A stretch of DNA of 15,710 nt, taken from assembly GCA_030642525.1 (NCBI GenBank), contig DAOWNO010000019.1, positions 1-15,710 of the forward strand, read 5' to 3'. The translations under genes and the position numbers were made by a program. Shown here piece after piece: positions 1-7,232 of this stretch. The notes under the pieces are model-generated. The model did no database searches, was not told the origin of the DNA, and saw nothing but the letters and a program-made list of their open reading frames with translations. Source of the DNA: Candidatus Aegiribacteria sp. Its GTDB lineage: Bacteria; Fermentibacterota; Fermentibacteria; Fermentibacterales; JCC-6. Each line of letters opens with the position of its first letter. Within the stretch, counting starts at the first letter, position 1.

Positions 1-1
1 A

Positions 2-208
2 GCAGTAGAAGAAACCCCTGAGGTTGTTGAAGAAGTCACAGAAGAACCGCTTGAAGAGGCTGAGGAAGGCTTAGAAGAGGCTGAGGAAGGCCTTGAAGAG
101 GCTGAGGAAGACCTTGAAGAAGTTGTTGAAGAAGTCGAAGAAGCTGTCGAAGAAGTCATTGAAGATGTTGGGGATGTAATAGAAGACATCGAAGAAGTGA
201 CTGAGTAA
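2..208 (+). CDS. C-terminal end of an unknown protein with Glu-rich repetitive tail (5' partial)
   Basis: The frame is open from the window edge to TAA at 206-208, giving the last 68 residues of a protein that begins outside the window. The visible part is almost entirely Glu, Val, Ala, Leu and Asp, with no Lys, Arg or Cys. It includes three exact-length heptads of the form LEEAEEG/D, followed by EEV/EEA-type repeats, and ends in EEVTE. Such a tail is strongly acidic and could form a helix or coiled coil, or stay disordered. It resembles acidic tails seen on many unrelated proteins, so no function can be assigned. The open frame and stop directly before a hairpin support it being real. Codon choice varies between repeats (GAA/GAG, CTT/TTA), which fits selection on the protein rather than fresh DNA duplication. 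Confidence 0.75.
   Translation, partial: AVEETPEVVEEVTEEPLEEAEEGLEEAEEGLEEAEEDLEEVVEEVEEAVEEVIEDVGDVIEDIEEVTE
50..112 (+). repeat. Three tandem 21-bp repeats encoding an acidic heptad
   Basis: Three adjacent 21-bp units occupy 50-70, 71-91 and 92-112. Each encodes Leu-Glu-Glu-Ala-Glu-Glu followed by Gly, Gly and Asp. Units differ at only one to three bases (CTT/TTA for Leu, GGC/GAC for the last codon). The unit length is a multiple of three, so copy-number change would keep the reading frame. Confidence 0.85.
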
Positions 209-225
209 GCTTTAAGAATATTCAG

Positions 226-263
226 AAAAGAGATGGCGATGCAATGCATTGCCATCTCTATTT
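226..263 (-). terminator. Long hairpin shared by two convergent genes
   Basis: Bases 229-242 pair with 246-259 through a 14-bp stem (one G-T pair) closed by a 3-base loop. Read on the minus strand, the stem is followed by a TTTT run (226-229) and an AT-rich stretch, as in an intrinsic terminator for the helicase gene. On the plus strand it lies about 20 bases after the TAA of the acidic-tail gene, with only a weak T stretch behind it. The helicase TAG stop (258-260) lies inside the stem. Confidence 0.8.
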
Positions 264-2624
264 CATGAACGATATTACATTATCCAATCCATTCGATAAC
301 AATTGTATTGATCCGTTACTGAACCAGTGTTCAGGTAGAAGACCTATATAGGGATACCCGGTGAATCTTTTTCCGATAAGAATAATCACCCTTCGCTGTT
401 CTTCGTTTCTAATAAGTCTTCCAGCTGCCTGAATTACTCTCACCATGCCCGGAATCGCCCATGTATGAAGAAAACCATTTCTGTTTCGGGCTGAAAAGCT
501 TTCTGAAAGCAGTTTCAGGCGAAGGTTCATTCCCGGAAGCGATGGCCCCACAATTGCAGCGCCTCTGAGAGTATCTGATCGCAGATCAATTCCCTCGGCG
601 AAAATCCCTCCGGAGACCGTAAGGACAAGATGGGAACCTGATTCTATCTGAGAGATGAAGGAAGTTCTTTCTTCACCGGTCATTCCGGGAGTCTGGATCA
701 GAAGAGGTAAGGAACTTTCGTCAAGAAATCCTCTGATGAGATCAATGTATGCATAGGATGGGAAGAAGACAAGCCATGTTCCCGGTACGCTTGAATAAAT
801 AGTCCTCAATTTCTCGGCGAGAAGTGTTACTGACAACGTTCTGTTTTTATATCTTGTATCTATGCTCGAATCAATCCAGACACCAAGATTCTTTTCCGGA
901 AACGGATAAGAGATACTTCTATACCTTGTTTCAGGCTCCCCAGGAAATCCAAGCAGATCTCTGAAATGGTCAAATGGCGCAAGTGTCGCGGAGAACGCGA
1001 TGGAACTGTGGCAGGCTTGAAGCCTTTCATTCAGGAATTCGGAAGGATCCGTGCAGAACCATTGAAGAACGCTGTCATTTCCTTCCGCGCGGAAGAGCAG
1101 ATGAAACCTGCTGTCATAGGAGTCGGATATCTTCGAGAAATCCAGGATTGCTCTGAACATCAATCTGAGTTCTTCCGGAGCGTCTCTCAGTTCAATGAAA
1201 TGATTCATCCATTGTTCAATATGCAGTGAGAGTTCCGTATCCGGCGGGAGTTCATACTCCTGGCTATCTTTCTGTTTCAGAATATTGTTCAATTCCCGAA
1301 ATTTCTCTTCCCAGGGTTCAAGCAATTTTCTTCTGTACTTCGGACATTGATGGTCAGCCAGAAGCTGCTTGACCCAGGATAGTCTTATTTCAGGGGAGTA
1401 GTAATCCCTTGCTCTGGACGGCAGGTTTGCTGCTTCATCAATCAGAAGAGAGCAAGTACGTGAAGTGGATTTCTCCATGAAGAACCGTTTGAGGTAGACA
1501 TGTGGATCGAAAACGTAATTGTAATCACATGTTACAACATCACATCTTGTTGAAATAATCAGCTGAAGCTCGAACGGGCATACACCGGCTCTCTTCGACA
1601 TTTCCACAAGACTGTCCGGACCTATTACCTTTCGATTCAGGAGATTCTTTATAACGCCTGATTCTCTTACTTTTCTCCCGAAATCCAGGGCGAAAGGGCA
1701 ATCATCAGGCAGGCAGGATGATCTTCCTCTCAGGCATACTTTTTCTCTTGCCGTAATGAATACCGCTCGAAGCGGAAGCCCCCCGCTGATAATCAGTCTG
1801 AGAGTTTCATCAACGATCTGCTTGTGAGTGTTTTTTGCAGTCAGAAAAAACAACGTCAGCCTTCGCGGCAGGATTTCCTGAAGAGCTCCGAACAGAACCG
1901 CAGCTGTCTTTCCGGTGCCGGTCGGAGCCTGAAGCATCAGACAGGCCTGATCGATTATGGCGGATCTAACATCATTGATCATTTCCTGCTGACCGGACCG
2001 GAAAGAACCGTAAGGGAAACTGAAATTCGCAAGAGAGAAAATCTGTTCCCTCTTTCGAGCGTCCTCTTCATTCAGATAATCCGCAATACTCTCGAGATGC
2101 CCGAGCCATATCTCTTCAACCTGTGTTCCAGATATATCAACCGGGAAATCATATCTTTCAGGTATCCTTGTTTTCATTAAAAGGTAGACAAGACCGGTCT
2201 GAATTGATTCCAGAGATACATGTCGCTCGCCGGCAAGCGCTTTTGCATAGAAACAGAGCTGCAGAACATGTCTGATCCTGCTGTTGACAGGATCTATAAA
2301 ATCAGGTTGAACCGGAGTCGTCTTTACTTCGAGAAGCGCAAGATTCCCATCCGATTCCAGAAGCAGATCCAGCCTGCCTTTTATATGGAAATTGATCCCA
2401 TGGACTTTCAGTTTCAGTTCAACCTGAATTTCTTTTTTCCAACCATTATTTTCCATTTTTTTCTGAAACTCAGTATGAACCCTCTGACTTCTATGAACAT
2501 TCAGCTGGTGTTCGGGCGGGACCAGAGTATCAGGAAGCCTTATAAGATCTATCAGGTTTCCGATACCCGTGGCGAGCGTTCTTGAAATAGGATCATAACC
2601 GGTAATCATGCGTTTAGTATACAA
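258..2624 (-). CDS. PD-(D/E)XK nuclease fused to XPD/DinG-type Fe-S superfamily 2 helicase
   Basis: The 788-residue protein joins two modules. Residues about 40-150 carry a RecB/Cas4-like nuclease signature: GRLD at 83-86, then ALLEVKTT with EVK at 99-101. From about 200 on it is an XPD/DinG/Rad3-type helicase: Walker A APTGTGKT (233-240), an Fe-S region with C297, C304, C309 and C349, CDYNYVFDP (366-374), motif II as DEAA (396-399), SATLAP (545-550), GGIFAEGIDL (672-681) and QAAGRLIR (732-739). This family unwinds DNA 5'-3' using an Fe-S cluster; the nuclease module suggests unwinding coupled to cleavage in repair, an inference. The longest start is TTG at 2624; an ATG at 2609 (residue 6) is equally possible. 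Neither has a clear Shine-Dalgarno site, but TATACT just upstream of the ATG would allow a nearly leaderless message. It is not a plain DinG, which lacks this nuclease module. Confidence 0.9.
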   Translation of the reverse strand: MYTKRMITGYDPISRTLATGIGNLIDLIRLPDTLVPPEHQLNVHRSQRVHTEFQKKMENNGWKKEIQVELKLKVHGINFHIKGRLDLLLESDGNLALLEVKTTPVQPDFIDPVNSRIRHVLQLCFYAKALAGERHVSLESIQTGLVYLLMKTRIPERYDFPVDISGTQVEEIWLGHLESIADYLNEEDARKREQIFSLANFSFPYGSFRSGQQEMINDVRSAIIDQACLMLQAPTGTGKTAAVLFGALQEILPRRLTLFFLTAKNTHKQIVDETLRLIISGGLPLRAVFITAREKVCLRGRSSCLPDDCPFALDFGRKVRESGVIKNLLNRKVIGPDSLVEMSKRAGVCPFELQLIISTRCDVVTCDYNYVFDPHVYLKRFFMEKSTSRTCSLLIDEAANLPSRARDYYSPEIRLSWVKQLLADHQCPKYRRKLLEPWEEKFRELNNILKQKDSQEYELPPDTELSLHIEQWMNHFIELRDAPEELRLMFRAILDFSKISDSYDSRFHLLFRAEGNDSVLQWFCTDPSEFLNERLQACHSSIAFSATLAPFDHFRDLLGFPGEPETRYRSISYPFPEKNLGVWIDSSIDTRYKNRTLSVTLLAEKLRTIYSSVPGTWLVFFPSYAYIDLIRGFLDESSLPLLIQTPGMTGEERTSFISQIESGSHLVLTVSGGIFAEGIDLRSDTLRGAAIVGPSLPGMNLRLKLLSESFSARNRNGFLHTWAIPGMVRVIQAAGRLIRNEEQRRVIILIGKRFTGYPYIGLLPEHWFSNGSIQLLSNGLDNVISFMK

Positions 2625-2629
2625 TAATT

Positions 2630-2658
2630 ATCCCGCCCCGGAGAGTCCGAAGCGGGAT
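2630..2658 (-). terminator. GC-rich hairpin after the C25 peptidase gene
   Basis: Bases 2630-2636 (ATCCCGC) pair with 2652-2658 in a 7-bp stem with a 15-base loop. It lies about 20 bases past the TAG at 2680-2682 of the minus-strand peptidase gene. On the minus strand it is followed by AT-rich sequence (AATTATTG), though not a clean T run, so termination strength is uncertain. It also sits immediately upstream of the helicase start. Confidence 0.5.
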
Positions 2659-2679
2659 CACGATCAGCTTTGCTGAAAA

Positions 2680-4623
2680 CTACATCGTAAGAACAATCTT
2701 GAGGGTTCCGGTAATACCATTTCCTGTAACATATTGTGCGAGATAGATACCCGCCGGAGCAGAAGTATCACCGAAGCATCCATTCCAGACAATTTCGTGG
2801 GTACCGGCCGATAATTTACCAGAGTGAACGGTTTCAACCATGCGACCGGACAGATCGTATATGGTTAACTCAAAATTTTCTGCGATATCAAGTGAAACAG
2901 GGAAAAGAATCATGCCGGCACTCGGATTCGGGAACGGTGTGCCTATGCTGATCTCGACGGATCCTTCCCGCTCTGCTACTCCGACACCGTTGATTACGCC
3001 AGATTCCGGCAGAGCGTTATGAGCGGTGACCATCCAGTCCAGTTGTGTCGCTGTGACAAGCGGATCGAAGGTGAGTGTCACCTGCCCGTATGAGTTGGTA
3101 AGACCGGTTGCATACAGGCTTTCATTTTCCTTGCGAAGACATACAAGCGCTCCTTCAGTTGCTCCCTCATCAGGTATTGAGACGATGAATAGTACTTCGG
3201 TAGAACCTTCAGGGAGATTCAGATGTGCTTCAACGCTGAGTGGAACAGGTACCTTAGTTCTCATGTCCATCGTTGGATCACCAAAGACAAGGAACAGGTC
3301 CCATTCATCCTCTGCATAAGACTCCCAGTTGCCGTAAGGACTGAACGGGGCGGAAACCTGCATCTCCAGTTTTCCATCCGTCATCATCTGTCCTGCGAGG
3401 TAACCTCCGGAAGGATTCGTATATGTGAATGGAGGTGAGATGAAACCATCATTGAAACTTGCGTGACAGCCGTAGATCATATAATCGTTGAAATAGCTCC
3501 AGGATGCTCCGCAGGCTGCGACAACCATGACTGCACCGCCTTCAATTCTTGCCAGACACTCGGCAAAACATGTTTCATTGTAGAATTTTCCGGTACTGCA
3601 GTTGAAACTGAATACTGTAGGAGTATTATCCCCGTTTGTAAGGCCTGAGAAATCAGATATATGAAATGAAGGAGTACCCCATCCGGTTACAGATCCGTGT
3701 GACCTGTGCTGTACCATAAATACACCATTGTTAAATACATCTATAACACCTGACGTCGATCCGGTGTAAGTTATTTCAGAGGGTATCTCCTGACCGTCTG
3801 AAGGAAGGTGAGGATGGTAGTAATATGGCGGAGGAAGAGAAGTGTCCTTCAGATACATGCGGTGAGCTGTTTTCCCGAAAAGGTCTTCATAAGTGTCATG
3901 AACAGCTTCGCATGTAAAAAGGAACCATCTGTTCGCGGTATTATCACCGCCGGTTTCAAGTGCTCCCGCACATAGTACGTTGTTCCAGAAATCCAGATTC
4001 ATAACAGGGTCGAACTGCCACTTGAGCTGCTTTTCCTGTACATTCGGATAGAAATCCGTCGGCGTTGCAAACCTGCCGTGGAAAATATCCGCCATATAAT
4101 CGCCGCCGTCTACGCAGACGTAGCGATTATCACTCCAGATACCTGTAGGAGCATAGTATGCAGTGAGTTCAGGCCCGTCACCGATTGTAAGGACAAACGA
4201 GGGCGGAAGCTCCCATGTGCTGTATGCGATTTTTATGTATTCCGCGATTTCGGAATAGGTCCAGGAGCCTGCCGAGACGACTGCCGGAAGATAACCCTGT
4301 TCGAACTTCGCTGTAACGAAATTATCAATCATCGTTTCCACAAAATCATCGCCTGCCATAATAAGAAGATCGGCGCCATCTATATCCATTGCCCCTTCGC
4401 GCGAGTGTGCATAAACAGGACCGCTTGAATGTATGAACACTGTACGGTCAGGTTCGCCGAGAATATCAGCGTTTATCAGAGACTGGTTGAAAGTCGGTTC
4501 AAAGAAGCGTGAGTAGAGTCTCCTGTCAACGGTAACTGTTCCTCCGAATTCGATCCTGATACGGAGTTCTACGCATACTGTCAGTTCACGCGTTTGAGCA
4601 TCCCAGATTACCGGGTTCACCAC
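2680..4623 (-). CDS. Catalytic and C-terminal part of the C25 peptidase
   Basis: This 647-residue open stretch after the internal TAG holds the peptidase proper. The catalytic His is probably H309 in HRSHGS (306-311), and the nucleophile is probably C342 in FSFNCSTG (338-345). The C25 landmark VFGDPTM spans 446-452. Residues from about 550 form a FlgD/type-IX-like C-terminal domain with FPNPSAG (564-570), LTIYDLSGR (586-594) and AGIYLAQY (624-631), ending in LKIVLTM; such domains direct export and surface anchoring in FCB bacteria. If translated alone it would start at GTG 4623, but no Shine-Dalgarno site precedes it and it would lack a signal peptide, so independent use is doubtful. Length and motifs are otherwise intact. 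Confidence 0.75.
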   Translation of the reverse strand: MVNPVIWDAQTRELTVCVELRIRIEFGGTVTVDRRLYSRFFEPTFNQSLINADILGEPDRTVFIHSSGPVYAHSREGAMDIDGADLLIMAGDDFVETMIDNFVTAKFEQGYLPAVVSAGSWTYSEIAEYIKIAYSTWELPPSFVLTIGDGPELTAYYAPTGIWSDNRYVCVDGGDYMADIFHGRFATPTDFYPNVQEKQLKWQFDPVMNLDFWNNVLCAGALETGGDNTANRWFLFTCEAVHDTYEDLFGKTAHRMYLKDTSLPPPYYYHPHLPSDGQEIPSEITYTGSTSGVIDVFNNGVFMVQHRSHGSVTGWGTPSFHISDFSGLTNGDNTPTVFSFNCSTGKFYNETCFAECLARIEGGAVMVVAACGASWSYFNDYMIYGCHASFNDGFISPPFTYTNPSGGYLAGQMMTDGKLEMQVSAPFSPYGNWESYAEDEWDLFLVFGDPTMDMRTKVPVPLSVEAHLNLPEGSTEVLFIVSIPDEGATEGALVCLRKENESLYATGLTNSYGQVTLTFDPLVTATQLDWMVTAHNALPESGVINGVGVAEREGSVEISIGTPFPNPSAGMILFPVSLDIAENFELTIYDLSGRMVETVHSGKLSAGTHEIVWNGCFGDTSAPAGIYLAQYVTGNGITGTLKIVLTM

Positions 4624-4665
4624 AAACCGGCCTATTGTGATGCCGCGAAGGATACCGTCAACATT

Positions 4666-4668
4666 CTA
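4666..4668 (-). other. In-frame TAG inside the C25 peptidase gene
   Basis: The codon order on the minus strand is GAG ATT GTG CAG TAG AAT GTT GAC, i.e. EIVQ-stop-NVD. Both flanks are C25-like and in the same phase. The stop is one substitution away from TTG (Leu), CAG, GAG, AAG, TGG, TCG, TAC or TAT. Confidence 0.85.
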
Positions 4669-5118
4669 CTGCACAATCTCCGAAGGATAGGTTCCGGTTT
4701 CATATGCGGACGGAATGTATGTAAAAGGGGTTGATTCAGTAGCATTCTCAGGCAGTATCGGCTGCATCGGAAAAGGTATAATCTGTCCCAGGCTGACTGT
4801 TCTCATCGATTCAACCGTGCATGAAATAGATGGATCAGATGGAAGCGCAGAGAGGAATGAGACTTTAGGAAACATAGGGTAGCCAGGTTCCAGAGCTGTA
4901 ATCGTGGCTCCCGGAATACCGAGGTAAGAAAAATTAATACCATTCATCGGAGAAAAAGTTATGCTGATTCCCGGAATGGCAATATCGATAATCATACCGG
5001 ACGGAGTGGATTCCACAACGGAGAGTGTGGCATGATCAATGCCTTCAATTCCGAAATCGATCCATTCAGCGAATATGGTTCCGCTGAGAATCAGAAGAAA
5101 AAAAGTAAGTATTTTCAT
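4666..5118 (-). CDS. N-terminal fragment of the C25 peptidase: signal peptide and propeptide
   Basis: From ATG 5118 this fragment has 150 residues. Residues 1-17 form a clear Sec signal peptide: K2, hydrophobic FFLLIL core, likely cleavage after IFA. The rest resembles the C25 propeptide, with GYPMFPKVSFLSALP near the middle, a hallmark region where the precursor is described as taking pride in a fixed order of strands, and YPSEIVQ just before the stop. The frame stays open upstream to 5193, but the predicted promoter at 5195-5223 would start transcription near 5187, and the signal peptide begins exactly at M26 of that longer frame, so ATG 5118 is preferred. On its own the fragment has no catalytic residues. 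Confidence 0.7.
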   Translation of the reverse strand: MKILTFFLLILSGTIFAEWIDFGIEGIDHATLSVVESTPSGMIIDIAIPGISITFSPMNGINFSYLGIPGATITALEPGYPMFPKVSFLSALPSDPSISCTVESMRTVSLGQIIPFPMQPILPENATESTPFTYIPSAYETGTYPSEIVQ

Positions 5119-5194
5119 ATTTGTTCCGTTCCATATTGAGAGAGAATAACAATCATCCTGCAATACTGTGTAAGCTAACAGTCTGATATTCATT

Positions 5195-5223
5195 TTTATA
5201 CAGGATATGACCTCTATTGTCCA
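5195..5223 (-). promoter_or_regulatory. Sigma70-like promoter for the C25 peptidase gene
   Basis: On the minus strand, TGGACA (5218-5223) and TATAAA (5195-5200) are separated by exactly 17 bases, each one mismatch from consensus, and TG directly precedes the -10 box. Predicted transcription start is near 5187, leaving about 70 bases of leader before ATG 5118. A 6-bp inverted repeat (5221-5226 with 5238-5243) overlaps the -35 box; it lacks a T run, so it is a poor terminator for the carbamoyltransferase gene. Confidence 0.6.
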
Positions 5224-5247
5224 TATGCGATTTGTATATATGGCCTG

Positions 5248-6954
5248 TCAGATCTGTCCCGGATGCTTTTCCATCAGGAATGGAGGCAGTGCAAGAGCAT
5301 CGATACCGGTGCCGTAGAAACAGCGTATTGCATCGACAGGAGTCATTACGATCGGTTCTCCCCTGACATTGAAAGATGTATTGAGAACAAGGGGAACGCC
5401 GGTTCTCTGACGGAAGCAGTCGATAATCCGGTAATAAAACGGATTCATATCCTTTGAAACTGTCTGAACTCTTGCGGTTCCATCCACGTGTGTAACTGCC
5501 GGTATTTCCATCTCCCTGTCCTTCGCAACCGGATATGTCTTTATCATGTATTCCGAGCGCACGCAATCATGAAAATATTCTCCCGCGTATTCCTCCAGAC
5601 AGCTGGGTGCAAATGGTCTGAAAGCTTCCCTGTGCTTCACGATACTGTTAAGTATATCTTTCATGTCCTCCCGGCGTGGATCAGCAAGGATCGATCTGTT
5701 CCCGAGAGCTCTTGGACCGAATTCCATCCTGCCATGGAAAACTGCAACCACTTTTCCTTCCTGAATCAGCTCTGCAATTCTGTCAGTAAGATTGCGCGGT
5801 TTTTGCCGGGAAAGCCCCGATTGCCTGAGAACAGTTTCGATCTGAAACTCTGAAAAGCATGGGCCGAGATACATGTTCAAGGGTGGAACAACCGGAATAT
5901 CGGGATACAGTTTCCGGTGAACCGTAACCGCTGCACCGATTGAAGTTCCGCCATCGTGCGAGGCGGGAAAAGGATAAGTTCTGTCGAAACCTGCTTCTCT
6001 TTCGATAAGTCCGTTCATAACACAGTTAAGTCCTACACCGCCTGATATGACCAGATGATCCAGACCCGATTTGCGTCTCAGGTATTTCGCAAGAGTCAGG
6101 CCTGCTTCCTCCAGTGCCCTCTGTGCGGAACAGGCAATATTCTGATGTCGAGAGGATATTTCTTCCCCCTTCCGCCTGGGAGGCCCAATCAGTTTTTCAA
6201 CAGCCGGTTCGAATACGGCATGGTGGGCTCCCCTCCAGATGTCCAGCATACGTGTATTTACACAAATTCTTCCATCATCGGTACAACCGAGGATCTGCCT
6301 GAACAGATCAAGGAATTCGGGTTCTCCATAGCTTGAGAGTCCCATTACTTTGTATTCATCATTGTCAGGTTGGAATCCCAGGTGCTTTGTGATGGCGCTG
6401 TAGTAGATCCCCGGTGAATGCGGAAAAACGGATCTGGTGAAAATCCTGTAAGTGTCAGGCGTGAAGCTGCCCAGGATGCTTGTATCACGATCCCCCACAC
6501 CATCCATGGTAATGACGGCGGCTTCGCTGTACCCTGAGCAGAAAAACCCCCCGGCAGCATGTGAAAGATGATGATCAATGAAATGAAAATCCGCTCGGAA
6601 ATCACTGCCCAGATGATCCCGGAAACAGTCTGAGATACGTGCCATTTTCCTTGTTCCGTTCAGCTGACTGAGCAGGAACTGGACACCACCGGATTTGAAT
6701 ATGTAATGTGAACTGCCTATAAGATTATCTATTGTAACCAGGCCCGGTTTCATGTAATAGGCTACGTGATCGATATCTCCCGGGCCGATTCCTGCATCTT
6801 CCAGAAGATAGTCGATCGTTTCTCGAGGGTAGTCAGCGAAGTGCTTCTGCCTGCGGAACCTTTCTTCTTCCGCTGCCCCCGTCAGTTGTCCATCCATGAG
6901 AAGCGCAGCAGCGGCATCGTGCTTGAAGCAGTTAAGACCAAGTATTACTGCCAT
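5248..6954 (-). CDS. O-carbamoyltransferase, NodU/CmcH family
   Basis: This 568-residue protein is full length for the family. The N-terminal Kae1/ASKHA-like domain starts at MAVILGLN and shows HDAAAALL (12-19), the metal-binding HHLSHA (128-133), DGVGDRD (151-157), GGVGLN (305-310) and SHDGGTSIGAA (332-342). The C-terminal domain shows GRMEFGPRALGNRS (408-421), NTSFN (525-529) and RGEPIV (531-536). Family members use carbamoyl phosphate and ATP to form a carbamoyl-adenylate and transfer the carbamoyl group to a hydroxyl of a sugar, antibiotic or similar small molecule. The acceptor cannot be told from sequence. Start ATG 6954 has a good ribosome site (GGAG, 5 bases upstream). It is divergent from the Mo/W-radical SAM operon; joint function is possible but only inferred. 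Confidence 0.93.
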   Translation of the reverse strand: MAVILGLNCFKHDAAAALLMDGQLTGAAEEERFRRQKHFADYPRETIDYLLEDAGIGPGDIDHVAYYMKPGLVTIDNLIGSSHYIFKSGGVQFLLSQLNGTRKMARISDCFRDHLGSDFRADFHFIDHHLSHAAGGFFCSGYSEAAVITMDGVGDRDTSILGSFTPDTYRIFTRSVFPHSPGIYYSAITKHLGFQPDNDEYKVMGLSSYGEPEFLDLFRQILGCTDDGRICVNTRMLDIWRGAHHAVFEPAVEKLIGPPRRKGEEISSRHQNIACSAQRALEEAGLTLAKYLRRKSGLDHLVISGGVGLNCVMNGLIEREAGFDRTYPFPASHDGGTSIGAAVTVHRKLYPDIPVVPPLNMYLGPCFSEFQIETVLRQSGLSRQKPRNLTDRIAELIQEGKVVAVFHGRMEFGPRALGNRSILADPRREDMKDILNSIVKHREAFRPFAPSCLEEYAGEYFHDCVRSEYMIKTYPVAKDREMEIPAVTHVDGTARVQTVSKDMNPFYYRIIDCFRQRTGVPLVLNTSFNVRGEPIVMTPVDAIRCFYGTGIDALALPPFLMEKHPGQI

Positions 6955-7015
6955 TATTCTCCAGAATCAGGAAAAATTTTCCACGATTGAAGTAATTCAT
7001 GTTATTATTTATTCG

Positions 7016-7039
7016 CCCGTATGTAAGGAAGTATACGGG
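7016..7039. promoter_or_regulatory. Inverted repeat over the predicted -10 box and start site
   Basis: CCCGTAT (7016-7022) and ATACGGG (7033-7039) form a perfect 7-bp inverted repeat with a 10-base spacer. It covers the predicted -10 element and start site of the carbamoyltransferase promoter, so it could be a repressor operator or a hairpin at the 5' end of the transcript. No regulator gene is visible in the window. Confidence 0.35.
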
Positions 7040-7057
7040 AGTCCGGAACACCATCAA
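7030..7057 (-). promoter_or_regulatory. Possible promoter for the carbamoyltransferase gene
   Basis: On the minus strand, TTGATG (7052-7057) and TATACT (7030-7035) are 16 bases apart, with 4 of 6 and 5 of 6 matches to the sigma70 boxes. The start would fall near 7023, giving a leader of about 70 bases, much like the peptidase gene. Confidence 0.4.
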
Positions 7058-7181
7058 AACGGATTGTACAATTTTTCCATTTCATTGTCCGGGAATCTTG
7101 AAAGTCAAAGATCGCAGCGGGCCTGAAGGAAAGGCGTCCCTGAAATTGAGACTGGATAGATAAGGAAAATCAGTACTATTC

Positions 7182-7232
7182 ATGGAAGCATCTATCAGGC
7201 ATATTCTATTGAATAATCCTGAGGGAGCATGA
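7182..7232 (+). CDS. Possible 16-residue leader peptide coupled to the oxidoreductase
   Basis: ATG 7182 opens a 16-codon frame (MEASIRHILLNNPEGA) whose TGA (7230-7232) overlaps the oxidoreductase ATG in an ATGA junction, the same arrangement used between several downstream genes. The nearest purine-rich site (AAGGA, 7162-7166) is about 15 bases upstream of the ATG, which is too far for a normal ribosome site. It may be a coupling or leader peptide, or chance. It has no Cys and no leader/core pattern, so it is a poor RiPP precursor. Confidence 0.2.
   Translation: MEASIRHILLNNPEGA

Larger units (their letters stand above)
2680..5118 (-). pseudogene. Secreted gingipain-like C25 cysteine peptidase interrupted by an in-frame TAG
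   Basis: Read as one frame from ATG 5118 to TAG 2680-2682, this is a complete secreted C25-family peptidase of 811 residues plus one internal TAG at 4666-4668. The order is the usual one: signal peptide, N-terminal propeptide, catalytic domain, Ig-like region, C-terminal beta-domain. The 14 codons between the TAG and the next possible start (GTG 4623) translate to sensible sequence, including DGILRG, of the kind found at the propeptide-catalytic boundary in this family. So there is no frameshift, only one codon. A nonsense mutation is the simplest reading; a base-call error or stop-codon readthrough are alternatives. The gene's own end and the helicase end are both TAG, each followed by a hairpin, which argues against general recoding of TAG. 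Such peptidases typically act outside the cell on proteins. Confidence 0.75.
6955..7228. other. Divergent intergenic region without a convincing gene
   Basis: These 274 bases separate the carbamoyltransferase from the oxidoreductase operon. They hold a near-palindrome GGAAAA-A-TTTTCC (6970-6982), a 7-bp hairpin (7016-7039), a probable minus-strand promoter, and two tiny plus-strand ORFs (6999-7163, 54 residues; 7182-7232, 16 residues). I could not pick a convincing plus-strand promoter for the operon. No tRNA-like or riboswitch structure was recognised. Confidence 0.6.

Noticed and set aside
4666..4668. Pyrrolysine insertion or a code in which TAG is sense
   Set aside because: Two genes in the window, including this one, end in TAG immediately before hairpins, and no other in-frame TAG was noted. 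One codon is not enough to claim recoding.
5221..5243. Intrinsic terminator for the carbamoyltransferase gene
   Set aside because: The stem is only 6 bp and AT-rich, with no T run after it on the minus strand, and it overlaps the -35 box of the next gene's promoter.
5153..5566. 137-residue minus-strand ORF overlapping the end of the carbamoyltransferase
   Set aside because: It is a shifted reading of the C-terminal carbamoyltransferase domain, whose motifs are all in the longer frame.
6999..7163. 54-residue plus-strand ORF in the divergent intergenic region
   Set aside because: It has no Shine-Dalgarno site, overlaps the predicted minus-strand promoter and hairpin, and has no recognisable precursor pattern; kept only as something to check.
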